Assembly (NCBI RefSeq): GCF_023051105.1
Contig: NZ_JALKIL010000030.1
Coordinates: 1-57,255, forward strand
DNA: 57,255 nucleotides
Source of the DNA: Anaerobiospirillum sp. NML120449
GTDB lineage: Bacteria > Pseudomonadota > Gammaproteobacteria > Enterobacterales > Succinivibrionaceae
Direction: 5' to 3'
Within the stretch, counting starts at the first letter, position 1, and each line of letters starts with the position of its first letter. Below, piece by piece: positions 9,044 through 18,727 of this stretch. The position numbers and the translations under genes are program-made. Under the pieces are notes generated by a model. That model was not told the DNA's origin. It saw nothing but the letters and a program-made list of their open reading frames with translations, and searched no databases.

Positions 9044-10082
9044 CGGGACGGCGGAACATGGACTGGGACAAAATAAATACTACTGATAGCACAAAGTCCC
9101 GTACCGTGTTAGTATAATTTATCAGTTTTCCTGCGACCCGGCCCATGCGCACGGGCTTTATACAGGTACCAGCAATGATTGTCTGTACTGGACCATGAGC
9201 TGTTTCAGACCTGTTCCACAGCTGACCAGGGCGTACAGCAGCGCTGTTCTTTATGCGTGGGGGATTAAGCCATGCTGCCCTGTATCTCAGGCTGCATGAA
9301 AGCGGGGCCACGAACTAAGACACTACATCACAGTAGCCTGCCCGCTGAACACCAGTATTCCTCTGTGTTTGCTGGTATGCAGCAGCAAATATACACACAG
9401 TAAGCCAGTAACACCGGATTTGCCTTAACTTTCCGGTATAGCCCGTCTTTTCCTGACTGTCAGTCCTACAAGTCAAGCTCTTCAGTACCAGCACAGCCAT
9501 ATGTCTGGCCAAAGCCCGCTTATGGGCCGGTCCTGCACATTGACAGTGACAGCGGTGTGCCTGAAAGCCAGACATCAGCTATGGCAAAGGTATTTCCCCT
9601 GATCTGTCTGACCGGGGTTGGCAGCTGAGTCTGGTGCGCATGCTGCACCTGATTCTGGTGCGCGTGCTGCAGCTGACTCTGGCGCGAGTACTGTGGCTGA
9701 GTCTTGTGGGCGCACTGTGACGGTACAATACTGATCAGGAGTGTTTTGTTGGCTGTTCAGGTCTGGCCGGCATGAGCAGGGCAGCAATTTTGGACCGGGC
9801 GGGGAATGACTGAAAGTTAAGGCATATTGTCCGGGAATGGCACGCGTCTACGGCGGCAGCACTTTGGTGCTGCCAGGCTGGCGCGCCCTGTAATTACAGG
9901 CAGCGCAGCTTACAGACATGGCAGCTGACGGGCGGGCTCAGGTCGGCATGGCACGGCATGGAATGGCACGGCACGGCATGGAATGGCACAGCACGGCATG
10001 GAATGGCACGGCACGGTATGGCATGGCATTGCAGTTATGCTGTGCCCCTGATGCATGCAGGATTAACAGGGAGGCAAAACAG
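9044..10082. other. gap before the AraC-type gene
   Basis: About 1 kb without a recognisable gene. Short direct repeats built on ctggtgcgc/ctgctgca occur at about 9630-9700, and the 20-bp minisatellite at 9945-10028 lies directly before the next gene. The long frame of the next gene stays open through this minisatellite, but the start I chose lies after it. Confidence 0.55.
9945..10028. repeat. minisatellite, 20-bp unit ggcacggcacggcatggaat
   Basis: Three to four imperfect copies of the unit, itself made of ggcac/ggcatgg words, lie just upstream of the AraC-type start. Copy-number change here could alter the leader of that gene. Confidence 0.85.
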
Positions 10083-12851
10083 ATGCGCAGAGCTAACAAG
10101 GCAGCTTTTACCAGCAGACGCTACCGCGAGCTGATGCAGAACAATCGTTTTGAATGCTATAAGCACCTTGATACCAATCCGAGCGAAGACGTAGCCATTT
10201 GCCCGCATCATCATGCTTTCTACGAAATTATTTTTGTGGTCGAGGGCGACTTCTTCTATGAGGTAGAGGGACGTCCTTATCACCTCTCTCACGGCGATGT
10301 CATTCTCATTGACGAGCTGCAGTTCCATCACGGCCTTATCTACCACACCAAAGGCTATGAGCGCTACGCTCTGTGGATCCACCCAAAGTACATGCAGCGT
10401 CTTGCCCGCCGTTTCCCCAAGCTCGATCCTCAGTACTGTTTCCTGCAACTCAATTCGGACAATAACAACATCATCCATCTGGACGATACCACTTTCTCCG
10501 AGCTTCAGCAGGACCTCTCCTGTCTCTTTGAAAGCTTCTGGTCCAAGACCCCATCTGATGAAGTGCTCTCCGAGAGCTACTTTGCCATTATCCTGACCAA
10601 GCTCAATCAGATTGTGCACCGCCAGCACAGCGCCCAGGAAATCCCTGTTATCAGCGCCACCTCCTCGCATGTCAGCACAGTCTCATCAAGTCTTGATAGT
10701 GATGCCTTTGCTGGCATGTACAATCAGCCGCGCTACAGCAATATGCCTCCTATTACCCACAGCGCCCAGGCGCTGCAGGAGGCTATTAACCTCAAGGCAG
10801 CCGTAGCTGACAGCTCAGTGTCAGGCGGCAGCCTGCAGGGCATGCAGGCGGGCAGCACAGGTCTTGTGATGCCTGATGGCAGCCCGCTGCGTACTACTCT
10901 TTCTACCCGTCCTGATCTTTCCAACACCAACTGCAGCACCTCAACAGTGCTGACCAGTGGCACTGAGGGCTATGGCACCGGTATGGAGCCAGGCTCTGAC
11001 GTGGGCAATTACGGCTACAGTTCCATCTCATCTGTAGGTGTTCATCTGACCAATATAGGATCAGGCGTGAACAGTGATAACCGCGCAGGGACCTGCTCAG
11101 CTGCTGCAAGTGCTGCAGCGGGCAGTAATGCCGCAGATGGGTTCGTGGCCGGAAATGCAGCTTCCGGAGCAGATGCTGAGTCAGCTCGTGCCTCATGCGG
11201 GCAGCCAGGCGACGGGCAGCCAGGAGGCGATATCGCTGGCGGCGGTACCGCCGGCGCATCCGGGCCAGCAAGGCAGGCTGCAGCTCGTGGTGCTGTGGCT
11301 GCTGAGCTTGAGCATCACGAGGGCAGTGAGCCGCCACGTCCTGACTTTATGGCCATCCAGTCAATGGATGACATGCTGGCTGTGGTTAATGCTCAGCATC
11401 ATCTGCACCCGGAGCAGGTAGGTTATCTCAATGGTATGCCTCTGCAGTATGCCACCGGCAATACCAGTGACGGCATTGAGCATGTCTTTGATCAGGGCCG
11501 TGAAATTCTGCCTGACAGCATTGCCGGTTCAGGCCGAAATGAAAGTGTTACACCTTTTGGCTTTAACTCGTCCCTGTGCAGCCAGAGGCCTTGTTTTGCC
11601 CAGAGCGGGTGGCTTAACGAAGTCCTGCTTTCAACCCTGTATACAGGTTCATCTCTGGTTTCCTTTGCCCCGTCTTTCAGGGAGGGAGCATCAGCTGAGG
11701 ATGTTTCCTTCTTTGATCCTGATCCTGAGCTTGATGTGCCTCTGGTATCTGACGGTGCTGGTAACTCAGGGGATGCAGATGAAATTGCGGCTTTTGAATC
11801 CCTGCAGGCCGGCTCAAGAGCCGGTCCTCTGCCAGGATGCTCTCAGGGAGGGACCATTATCAGCAACTGTCCTGATGCCGCTGCTGCCCGTGCTGCCATG
11901 TCCTCTCAGGTTACCAGTGACGATGGCAGCATCACTGGAGTAGACAGTGCATCCTCGCTGGCCGCTGCCAATTCTCGTCTTAAGACCAGAGGACGCAGCC
12001 GCTCCCCTGTACCAGGAGCTTGCGCTGCTGGCGCCCATGGCGCTGGTAAACCAGGCGCTGCCGGTACTGGCCGACCAGGACACACTGATATGGCTGCCAT
12101 GGCGGCCGCCATGGGGGCTGAAACCTCTCCGGGCGCCTCTGTAACTGCCGGTGATGAGGAGGCCATTAATGCAGCTGCTGCAGCTGCTGCGGCTGTAGCT
12201 GCGTCAGCAAAACCTGCGCAGGAGAGCGGCAGCTCCGGCGGACGCAGGCGTTCTGACAGTTACGCTACGGATGATTCTGTATCAGCCCCTGGTGCCGATA
12301 AGGACAGTGGGCGTGAGCGTAATGGGCATGACTTCCAGACTCTGATTATGCAGGGAGAGGGACTTACCCCTGCTCCTGTAGTTGGCGATGGCGAGACGGC
12401 AGATTTTGAGATACCTGGAGACGATGATGAAATGCATCTAAATCTCAAGCTTTCAGAGAGTCTCAAGCTGTCGGCCTTGCTTAAGTTCATCAATCTTAAT
12501 ATCAATGAGAACCTCAGTCTGGATGAGATTTCCCAGCGCTTTAATCTGAGCAAGTTCTACCTGACCCGTCGCTTTAAGGAGCTTACCGGTCTGTCCCTGC
12601 ACCAGTTTATTGTCAAAAAGCGTCTGACCCGTGCCCGCTATCTGATTTCAGTAGGAATGGACCCCTATCGTGCTGCTGTGGAAGCCGGATTTAACAACTA
12701 CTCCCACTTCTCCCGCACCTTTAAGTCCTACTTTGGCCAGAACCCGAGCACTATCCCTCAGGCCAAGAACATTCACGTAAAGAGCGCCACCGCAGCTACC
12801 GATACCCCAGTCCCGTCACGAGTGGACCAGGATATCAGAATACGCGACTGA
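10083..12851 (+). CDS. AraC-family regulator with a giant low-complexity linker
   Basis: Transcription factor of 922 residues; family members usually have about 280-320. The N-terminal cupin-like sensing domain (about 37-115) shows CPHHHAFYEI and LSHGDVILIDE. The C-terminal AraC DNA-binding domain (about 785-895) has both helix-turn-helix units (LSLDEISQRFNLSKFYLTRRF and PYRAAVEAGFNNYSHFSRTF). Between them lies a linker of about 590 residues rich in Ala, Gly and Ser. I chose the ATG at 10083 because it has AGGGAGG eight bases upstream and gives a normal cupin start; upstream in-frame starts would only translate the minisatellite. The cupin suggests control by a small ligand, perhaps a sugar. 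The target is unknown. Confidence 0.9.
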   Translation: MRRANKAAFTSRRYRELMQNNRFECYKHLDTNPSEDVAICPHHHAFYEIIFVVEGDFFYEVEGRPYHLSHGDVILIDELQFHHGLIYHTKGYERYALWIHPKYMQRLARRFPKLDPQYCFLQLNSDNNNIIHLDDTTFSELQQDLSCLFESFWSKTPSDEVLSESYFAIILTKLNQIVHRQHSAQEIPVISATSSHVSTVSSSLDSDAFAGMYNQPRYSNMPPITHSAQALQEAINLKAAVADSSVSGGSLQGMQAGSTGLVMPDGSPLRTTLSTRPDLSNTNCSTSTVLTSGTEGYGTGMEPGSDVGNYGYSSISSVGVHLTNIGSGVNSDNRAGTCSAAASAAAGSNAADGFVAGNAASGADAESARASCGQPGDGQPGGDIAGGGTAGASGPARQAAARGAVAAELEHHEGSEPPRPDFMAIQSMDDMLAVVNAQHHLHPEQVGYLNGMPLQYATGNTSDGIEHVFDQGREILPDSIAGSGRNESVTPFGFNSSLCSQRPCFAQSGWLNEVLLSTLYTGSSLVSFAPSFREGASAEDVSFFDPDPELDVPLVSDGAGNSGDADEIAAFESLQAGSRAGPLPGCSQGGTIISNCPDAAAARAAMSSQVTSDDGSITGVDSASSLAAANSRLKTRGRSRSPVPGACAAGAHGAGKPGAAGTGRPGHTDMAAMAAAMGAETSPGASVTAGDEEAINAAAAAAAAVAASAKPAQESGSSGGRRRSDSYATDDSVSAPGADKDSGRERNGHDFQTLIMQGEGLTPAPVVGDGETADFEIPGDDDEMHLNLKLSESLKLSALLKFINLNINENLSLDEISQRFNLSKFYLTRRFKELTGLSLHQFIVKKRLTRARYLISVGMDPYRAAVEAGFNNYSHFSRTFKSYFGQNPSTIPQAKNIHVKSATAATDTPVPSRVDQDIRIRD

Positions 12852-13642
12852 CGAGAAACGGTTCCAGAGGATCCAGCGTAGCGCTGCCGTGCTGCGCGCG
12901 GCCGGCAGAACTAATAAGCAAAGGCACTGCCCTGAGGACAGTGCCTTTGCTGTCTGCAGCCCCGCCAAAAGCAGTGGCTGTAACGACCAGGCCTGTTGAG
13001 ACCGGGCCGACCTTGAACTGTAGAGAATCTGGACTGTTGCTGTACTTCTGCAGACTCTGCTGTGGCTGACATTACGTGGTCTGTGAAGGCCATGCTTACG
13101 AAGGCTGCAAGCCTGTCTCTGCTTGTCTCAGCATGCTGCGCCCTATGGCGCCCTTGCGTATGCCTGGCGTCAAGCCAGGGACAGTCAATGGTGCAGCATA
13201 CAGGGCCAGTTTACTGCTGCCACTGCCGCAGGAAAAAGGCAGTCTGTCCTTTTCCTCTATGCAGGCCTTTAATGATGGGCATTTGCCTGCCTTATGAGCG
13301 TGCTGGGCTGCTTTGTCCGTCACATTGCCGCTATCAGGCTCTATGCAGTATTGCCATATGTGTTTAGAATAAGGCAGCACGCGGCACGGCACGGCCGGGC
13401 CGTTCAGGCAGCGGCTTTATTGAACACTGGTCCTGGGAGCCAAAAGCTCCCTTTCTGATTATCCATAATGACCCGGCTGATGTATCCGTCAGACTCCGGG
13501 CCGATGGAAGCCGGTGGCTTCGGTGTGATTGAACATATTGTCTTCGGGCCGAAGGAACAAGGTGGCTTCTTGTCCCGGAGCCACATTATGGTAAGCCGTA
13601 TGCCGGGCGTGCACATTGTTTTGTTATTGGCGGAGAGTGAGC
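12852..13642. other. gap after the AraC-type gene
   Basis: Contains a strong hairpin at 12917-12951 and, at about 13495-13590, short degenerate repeats (cgggccgatggaagccggtggcttc and a similar copy). No convincing gene. Confidence 0.55.
12917..12951 (+). terminator. hairpin, probable terminator of the AraC-type gene
   Basis: Perfect 13-bp stem AGCAAAGGCACTG/CAGTGCCTTTGCT about 65 bp after the stop. The T-run is part of the stem, so termination may be weak. Confidence 0.6.
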
Positions 13643-13948
13643 ATGTACCCACAAAATCGCGATCAGATCATTGAAGGCCTCAACAGGCTCAATGACACCC
13701 TGTCCCGTATGATCGAAGCCCGCGACAAGTCCGATGAGGTCGACGCTGACATTCTTGAGGTCAGAGTCAAGGCCATCAAGGGCATTGTGATGCAGGTTGA
13801 TAACTCCCTGGGCGAACTGCGTGACCTGCTGGACACCATGGAACACTATGAGGATGAGCGTCATGAAGAGACCCGCCGTATAGTGGACCAGATTGAAGAA
13901 TCCACGGCCGAGCTGGTCAACTACCTGCGCACTCTGGGCCGCTATTAA
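13643..13948 (+). CDS. small coiled-coil protein of unknown function
   Basis: A 101-residue acidic protein that is helical throughout by composition, with heptad-like spacing of Leu/Ile/Val (for example IIEGLNRLNDTLSRMIEARD and VKAIKGIVMQVDNSLGELRDLLDTM). No membrane segment or signal peptide is seen. The ATG at 13643 has GGAGAG upstream; an earlier in-frame start at 13616 lacks a site. I recognise no family. It stands alone between long gaps. A hairpin CCACAGG/CCTGTGG at 13996-14014 may end its transcript. Confidence 0.75.
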   Translation: MYPQNRDQIIEGLNRLNDTLSRMIEARDKSDEVDADILEVRVKAIKGIVMQVDNSLGELRDLLDTMEHYEDERHEETRRIVDQIEESTAELVNYLRTLGRY

Positions 13949-15448
13949 CAGCACGCCTGCTGCAAGCCAGGCCACACATGCTCAGCAGTCCTGATCCACA
14001 GGGACCTCCTGTGGCTTTGAGCGCCTCAGCTCTGGACAGTAGCCATTAAGCCAGCCATAGCCCAGGCTGCAGGGATCCTCCGGCACACACCATATAATGG
14101 TTAGCCCTCATGTCCAGTACAGACTGAGCTCGTATATCCAGTGCTCATACAGGAGCTGACCGGGCAGGAGCTGGGCAAACAGGTGGCAGCGCCTGGCAGG
14201 CAGGGAGTAAGGCAGGGGCTGCTGTTTGTTGTGAGGACTGGTGGATGGCAATGGCGCCTTTGGGGCGCTTTTTTGTTGATGGCTGCGTCTTATTTCGGTG
14301 CAGTCGCGGCGGCACAAACGTTACCAGTCATGGTGGCTGCGCTAAAAAGATCCACGACAAAATGGCTTAAACTTGCCTGTGCTGTGCGCTGAGCGCGAAA
14401 AATGGCAGTTTTGGAGTGCCCTGACCAGATGAGTTACAGATATGCTCTTTGTGGTATTTTTCAGGGCTGCAACGGTTTCTTTTGTAACGGGGCGGATTTT
14501 TCGTCAGGGGCTGCCAGGATACTGTGCTATTTTGGTGCAAGCGTTACAAGCCGCTTAATTAGCCGCCTGTAATAAGATAAGCTACAATTGCTTTCGTGCA
14601 TAAATGGCTGTCGCATCAGCTGTTCAGGGCCTGAAGGACCATACTGGTCTGACAGGACTGGTGTCCAGAGGTTGCTCCAGACACAGGAACGCAATGTTTG
14701 CCGGGCACTATATATGTGAAATATGCAAACAGCACATATGAACAGCCAGGTTTGTAATGCACCCGATTTATTTGAGAGTTCTGTCAGAGTGCTTTCAGCC
14801 CTCTTTGAGATTTCTCCAGATTTCTTTCAGACCGGTTTTGGCCGCGTCTGGCAGACTCAGAGCCGCTCTGAACTCTGACCGGGGTCAGGGGCGGCACTGA
14901 GCCCTGCCATGGTACCTGGCTGCCACCTTGTGTGGCTGCAAAGGTACCGGTCAGCAGCTGCTGACCGACTCAATATCCGGAAAACATGTCAGCGTCTCTG
15001 CAGCGCCTTACCGGGCAGCAGATAACGTACAGACTTTCGGATGATCTTCCCAGCATGCTGCCTTACAGGTGGCATTGAGTTTTTCGCAGCCCCTGATGGG
15101 GCTGAGCTGTCCGGCCCGGGAGGAGCTTTCCTTACGGGCTGGGCTACAGGCTGAATACTTTTTCAGCTTTGTGCAGCTCAGGACGTGCGCGTCGACACAA
15201 ACTGCAACAGACAGCCTCCAGCCTGAAAGGGTTTTTATGGAGGCTGAGCCGGTCCGCAACGGCCGGCAGGCTCGACTCACACATGCTCTGCCTTATGGCA
15301 TTGGGCATGCTGCAGGCCGGGCTGCCCTGACGGGCTGTTGCCCGGACATGGCGGTGCAGTCAGCAAAGGCTGTGCAGCTGCCAGTTCCCATGTTCTGGCC
15401 GCTGCCGCCCGAGAAAAGCTCACATCAACTTGGAATGTAAGTTTACTC
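13949..15448. other. gap before asnB
   Basis: About 1.5 kb. It holds a hairpin at 13996-14014, a small terminator at 14254-14274 and a possible -10 element (TACAAT, about 14582). The asnB frame stays open to 15338, but the added residues do not resemble AsnB. No gene recognised. Confidence 0.55.
14254..14274 (+). terminator. small terminator
   Basis: GCGCC/GGCGC stem followed by six T. The transcript it ends is not clear; it may be the coiled-coil gene about 300 bp upstream or an unseen RNA. Confidence 0.55.
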
Positions 15449-17143
15449 ATGTGTTCTATTTTTGGCATCTTCGATATTAAAGAGAACCCACAGTCCCTGC
15501 GTAACCAGGCTCTGGAATGCTCCAGGCTGCAGTTACACCGTGGTCCTGACTGGGAAGGTATTTATCAGGGCGAGCACGCTATTATCGTGCACGAGCGTTT
15601 ATCCATTGTCGATCCTGGCAATGGTGCTCAGCCTCTTTACAATGATGACAAGACCCAGGTCCTGGCTGCCAATGGTGAGATCTACAATCACGTGCAGCTC
15701 AAGAGCGAGCTCAAAGAGCCTTACAATTTCAAGACCGGTTCTGACTGTGAAGTGCTGCTCCCTCTGTACCAGGAGTTCAAGCGCACCGGTGAGGTATTCC
15801 TCGACCGTCTGGTAGGCGACTTTGCCTTTGCCATTTATGACGCCCAGGACAACACCTACTTCATCGCCCGTGACCACATGGGTATCGTCCCATGCTATAT
15901 CGGCTCTGACAAGCATGGTCACTTCTATGTAGCCTCCGAGATGAAGGCCCTGACCCCTGTATGTGATACCGTCAAGGAATTCCCACCAGGCCACTACCTG
16001 TACTCAAAGCAGGATCTTGAGTTCCATCCTTACTACAAGCGTGACTGGATGGAGTACGACAATGTCAAGGACAACACCACCTCCATTGCCGATCTCAAGG
16101 AAGCCTTAATGGACAGCGTCAAGCGCCAGCTGATGTGCGACGTTCCTTACGGCGTTCTGCTCTCCGGCGGTCTTGATTCCTCCGTTATCTCCGCCATTGC
16201 CAAGCTCTTCTCCGAGCGCCGTGTTGAAGACGGTGGCAAGAGCGAGGCCTGGTACCCACGTCTGCACTCCTTTGCCATTGGCTTAAAGGACGCTCCGGAC
16301 CTCAAGAAGGCCCGTGTTGTTGCTGATTACCTGGGCACTGTGCACCACGAAATCAACTACACCATCGAAGAGGGTATCGATGCCCTGCGTGATGTTATCT
16401 ACCACATCGAGACCTATGACGTAACCACTATCCGTGCCTCTACCCCTATGTACCTGATGGCCCGTTACATCAAGGCCATGGGGATCAAGATGGTACTGTC
16501 AGGCGAAGGCTCTGACGAGATCTTCGGCGGCTACCTCTACTTCCACAAGGCACCTGATGCCAAGGAATTCCACGAGGAGCTGGTACGCAAGCTCTCCCAG
16601 CTGCACTTATATGACTGCCTGCGCGCCAACAAGTCCCTGATGTCATGGGGTGTTGAGGGCCGTGTTCCATTCCTGGACAAGAAGTTCCTGGATGTGGCCA
16701 TGCGTCTGAACCCACAGGACAAGATGTGCCCTGGCAAGACCATTGAGAAGAAGGTTCTGCGTGAGGCCTTTGAGGGCATGCTCCCAGAGGAAGTACTGTG
16801 GCGTCAGAAGGAGCAGTTCTCCGATGGCGTAGGCTACTCCTGGATTGATGCCTTACGTGATCACGCTGAGAAGAACGTCTCCGATCGCAAGTTTGCTCAG
16901 GCTGCTGACCGCTTCCCTGTCAACACTCCACTTACCAAGGAAGCCTACCTGTACCGTGAGATCTTCGAGGAGCTCTTCAAGCTGCCATCTGCCGTTAAGA
17001 CTGTTCCTTACGGCAAGTCCGTAGCCTGCTCCACCGAGACCGCCATTGCCTGGGACGAGAAGTTCAAGAACATGGCTGACCCATCTGGCCGTGCCGTGAC
17101 CGACGTTCACGACTCAGCCTACGAAATGGGCCACAAGCTCTAA
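15449..17143 (+). CDS. asnB: asparagine synthetase B (glutamine-hydrolysing)
   Basis: Makes asparagine from aspartate, ATP and glutamine in the cytosol. The protein has 564 residues, close to the 554 of the E. coli enzyme. The N-terminal Ntn-type glutaminase domain (about 2-200) starts at Cys2 (MCSIFGIF), the catalytic nucleophile after Met removal, and contains LHRGPD, RLSIVD and NGEIYNH. The synthetase domain (about 215-530) has the ATP-binding PP-loop SGGLDSS at about 239 and LSGEGSDEIFGGY. I chose the ATG at 15449 because it puts Cys at position 2; the frame is open for 111 bp upstream with no homology. The ribosome binding site is weak. Codon use is strongly biased, which suggests high expression. 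Confidence 0.97.
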   Translation: MCSIFGIFDIKENPQSLRNQALECSRLQLHRGPDWEGIYQGEHAIIVHERLSIVDPGNGAQPLYNDDKTQVLAANGEIYNHVQLKSELKEPYNFKTGSDCEVLLPLYQEFKRTGEVFLDRLVGDFAFAIYDAQDNTYFIARDHMGIVPCYIGSDKHGHFYVASEMKALTPVCDTVKEFPPGHYLYSKQDLEFHPYYKRDWMEYDNVKDNTTSIADLKEALMDSVKRQLMCDVPYGVLLSGGLDSSVISAIAKLFSERRVEDGGKSEAWYPRLHSFAIGLKDAPDLKKARVVADYLGTVHHEINYTIEEGIDALRDVIYHIETYDVTTIRASTPMYLMARYIKAMGIKMVLSGEGSDEIFGGYLYFHKAPDAKEFHEELVRKLSQLHLYDCLRANKSLMSWGVEGRVPFLDKKFLDVAMRLNPQDKMCPGKTIEKKVLREAFEGMLPEEVLWRQKEQFSDGVGYSWIDALRDHAEKNVSDRKFAQAADRFPVNTPLTKEAYLYREIFEELFKLPSAVKTVPYGKSVACSTETAIAWDEKFKNMADPSGRAVTDVHDSAYEMGHKL

Positions 17144-17220
17144 TATCACCAGAGCAGAGACGTCAGGACCACAGCTCCTGACGGGCACAGGCAGGACAGG
17201 CTTACGCCTGCCCTGCTCCC

Positions 17221-17270
17221 CAGCCACCTCACAGATCCCACCGGGAGCTGTGAGGTGGCTGTGTCATTTT
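17221..17270 (+). terminator. terminator after asnB
   Basis: Perfect 14-bp stem CAGCCACCTCACAG/CTGTGAGGTGGCTG followed by tgtcatttt. A smaller hairpin GTCAGGA/TCCTGAC precedes it at about 17162-17183. Confidence 0.75.
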
Positions 17271-17461
17271 CAGGCCACTGTAAAATCGCGCCCCATCAGC
17301 CGGTTCTTACCGCCCCAGGGCCATTACGTCAGCCCGGGCTTTGCTGGTATCATATCCCGGCCACGCAGCCCACAGCCGCCGGCAGGGCCGGCAAGGCCGG
17401 CCCTGCCGGTCGGCTGGTCAGGCGCTGCTTTCTTTTCACCCCCAACAGTCAAGGACAAATC

Positions 17462-18466
17462 ATGGCCAAACAGGGACTGGTACGCATACCTTTTTATCCT
17501 CAGCTCAACTGCCTCAGGGATCTGGGCAGTGATATTCCCCTGGTCATGTCAGCTCTGCTGTTCTGGATGAGCCGCGCCAAAGAGCCCACCTTCTGTCCTA
17601 AAAGACATAATCATCAGATAGCCCTGCATCTTGGCATGGACCATCAGTCATTTGCTGCAGCTTTTGAAAAGCTCAATGATCAGGGTATTTTCCGCCGTCA
17701 TGAAAGGATCATTGAGCCCAAGGAAAAAACTGATGATTCCAGGGTCAAGGTCGAAGAACTCTACGATCTGAACTTTTCAGCCTGCCAGCAGCTGCTGGCG
17801 CAGCATGGCTTTGACATCAGTCTCAAGCTGCTTATTAACGCCGCTGATGACAGCTTTGACTGTTATGACGTCATTGAAGAAAAATTTCTGCCGACCATAC
17901 AGAGCCTGCATGGCTTTTTAAGCGGCGCCGACTATGAGCGCGCTGCCCTCGATATGGCTGCACTTACTGTCTATATCAACGAATTTCACGAAGACTTTGC
18001 CTTTAAGGCCATTGCCCCGGGCTGGAAACTGCTGCTGGCTATTCCAATGGGGGCTCAGTGGCAGGACTATGCCCGCGAGCTGTACGTGCGCTTTATGCGC
18101 GCAGGCGAACGCGCCATAGACTTCAGTTTTACCGATGGCAATTTCTTTGTTCCTGACCATGCCGAAATCAAAAGCAAAATTCACATGGTCAAGCACTATG
18201 GCAATAAACACGAAGCCCGCGTCATGGCGGCTGCCATGATGATGGCGCTTGCCTGCCGCTTCCCTGAACACCTGACCTTTACCTCAGAGCTCAGCGTGAG
18301 CCAGCTGATCCCTGCCCTTGATCTGGTAAAAGAGGCCTTTACCGACCTTGATTTAAGCCCGGCCCTGCGTGAGGACTACTATACTTCCCGCCGCCTGAGC
18401 GTCCAGCAGCAGGCAAGCGAAGAGCAGGTTTTCGCCACCTGGCTTGCCTCCCAGACCGGCGCCTGA
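17462..18466 (+). CDS. conserved-looking protein of unknown function, possible winged helix
   Basis: Cytosolic protein of 334 residues with no signal peptide and no convincing membrane segment. Residues about 15-85 read like a winged-helix domain (LVMSALLFWMS, then HQIALHLGMDHQSFAAAFEKL and NDQGIFRR), as in some transcription or replication factors; this is inference only. The rest is mostly helical and I cannot assign it. The ATG at 17462 has AAGGA six bases upstream. The frame is open from 17255, but that part overlaps the asnB terminator and has no site. It lies about 320 bp after asnB, separated by the terminator, so it is probably its own unit. Confidence 0.85.
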   Translation: MAKQGLVRIPFYPQLNCLRDLGSDIPLVMSALLFWMSRAKEPTFCPKRHNHQIALHLGMDHQSFAAAFEKLNDQGIFRRHERIIEPKEKTDDSRVKVEELYDLNFSACQQLLAQHGFDISLKLLINAADDSFDCYDVIEEKFLPTIQSLHGFLSGADYERAALDMAALTVYINEFHEDFAFKAIAPGWKLLLAIPMGAQWQDYARELYVRFMRAGERAIDFSFTDGNFFVPDHAEIKSKIHMVKHYGNKHEARVMAAAMMMALACRFPEHLTFTSELSVSQLIPALDLVKEAFTDLDLSPALREDYYTSRRLSVQQQASEEQVFATWLASQTGA

Positions 18467-18572
18467 TCGCCAACAGCTGCGCTGCCTCCGGCCATGTCCG
18501 GCCCGGCTATGACCCTGTCACTCCATGGCCAGCAGGGACAAGGCCTGGGCAGGATGGGCGTGCTGTACAAAC

Positions 18573-18727
18573 AAAAAAGCCCTACACTTGGGTAAGTGCA
18601 GGGCCATTGAGCATGACCGTCACAACTGTACAGTTTTGCGGTCATGCTGAAAAAATCGGGCCACTCTCCGGACCTTACGTCAGGCAAACGTTTGCACAAA
18701 AGGCGCGTAGAGGTGTGTGATTATAAT
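18573..18727 (-). ncRNA. candidate small structured RNA (minus strand)
   Basis: On the minus strand a hairpin with a perfect 9-bp stem (GCATGACCG/CGGTCATGC, 18611-18647) is followed by a stem GGCCCTGCACTT/AAGTGTAGGGCT (one mismatch) and six T (18605-18573), the form of a small RNA with its terminator. A TATAAT box (18720-18725) lies about 110 bp upstream, but the -35 region is poor. A perfect palindrome, GCAAACGTTTGC (18684-18695), lies between. The + strand has no T-run, so this is not the terminator of the upstream gene. No known RNA family is recognised. Confidence 0.4.
18684..18695. promoter_or_regulatory. perfect palindrome GCAAACGTTTGC, LacI/PurR-type operator candidate
   Basis: This 12-bp palindrome matches the core of the E. 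coli PurR box (CAAACGTTT). One-base variants precede all three flagellin genes. It would sit in the leader of the candidate RNA at 18573-18727. Confidence 0.35.

Noticed and set aside
9918..10082. Upstream start for the AraC-type gene
   Set aside because: It would translate the minisatellite (MARHGMARHG type) and has no ribosome binding site, while the ATG at 10083 has an excellent one.
13949..15448. T-box or other known riboswitch before asnB
   Set aside because: No T-box core, specifier loop or other known aptamer was seen; T-boxes are also not expected in gammaproteobacteria.
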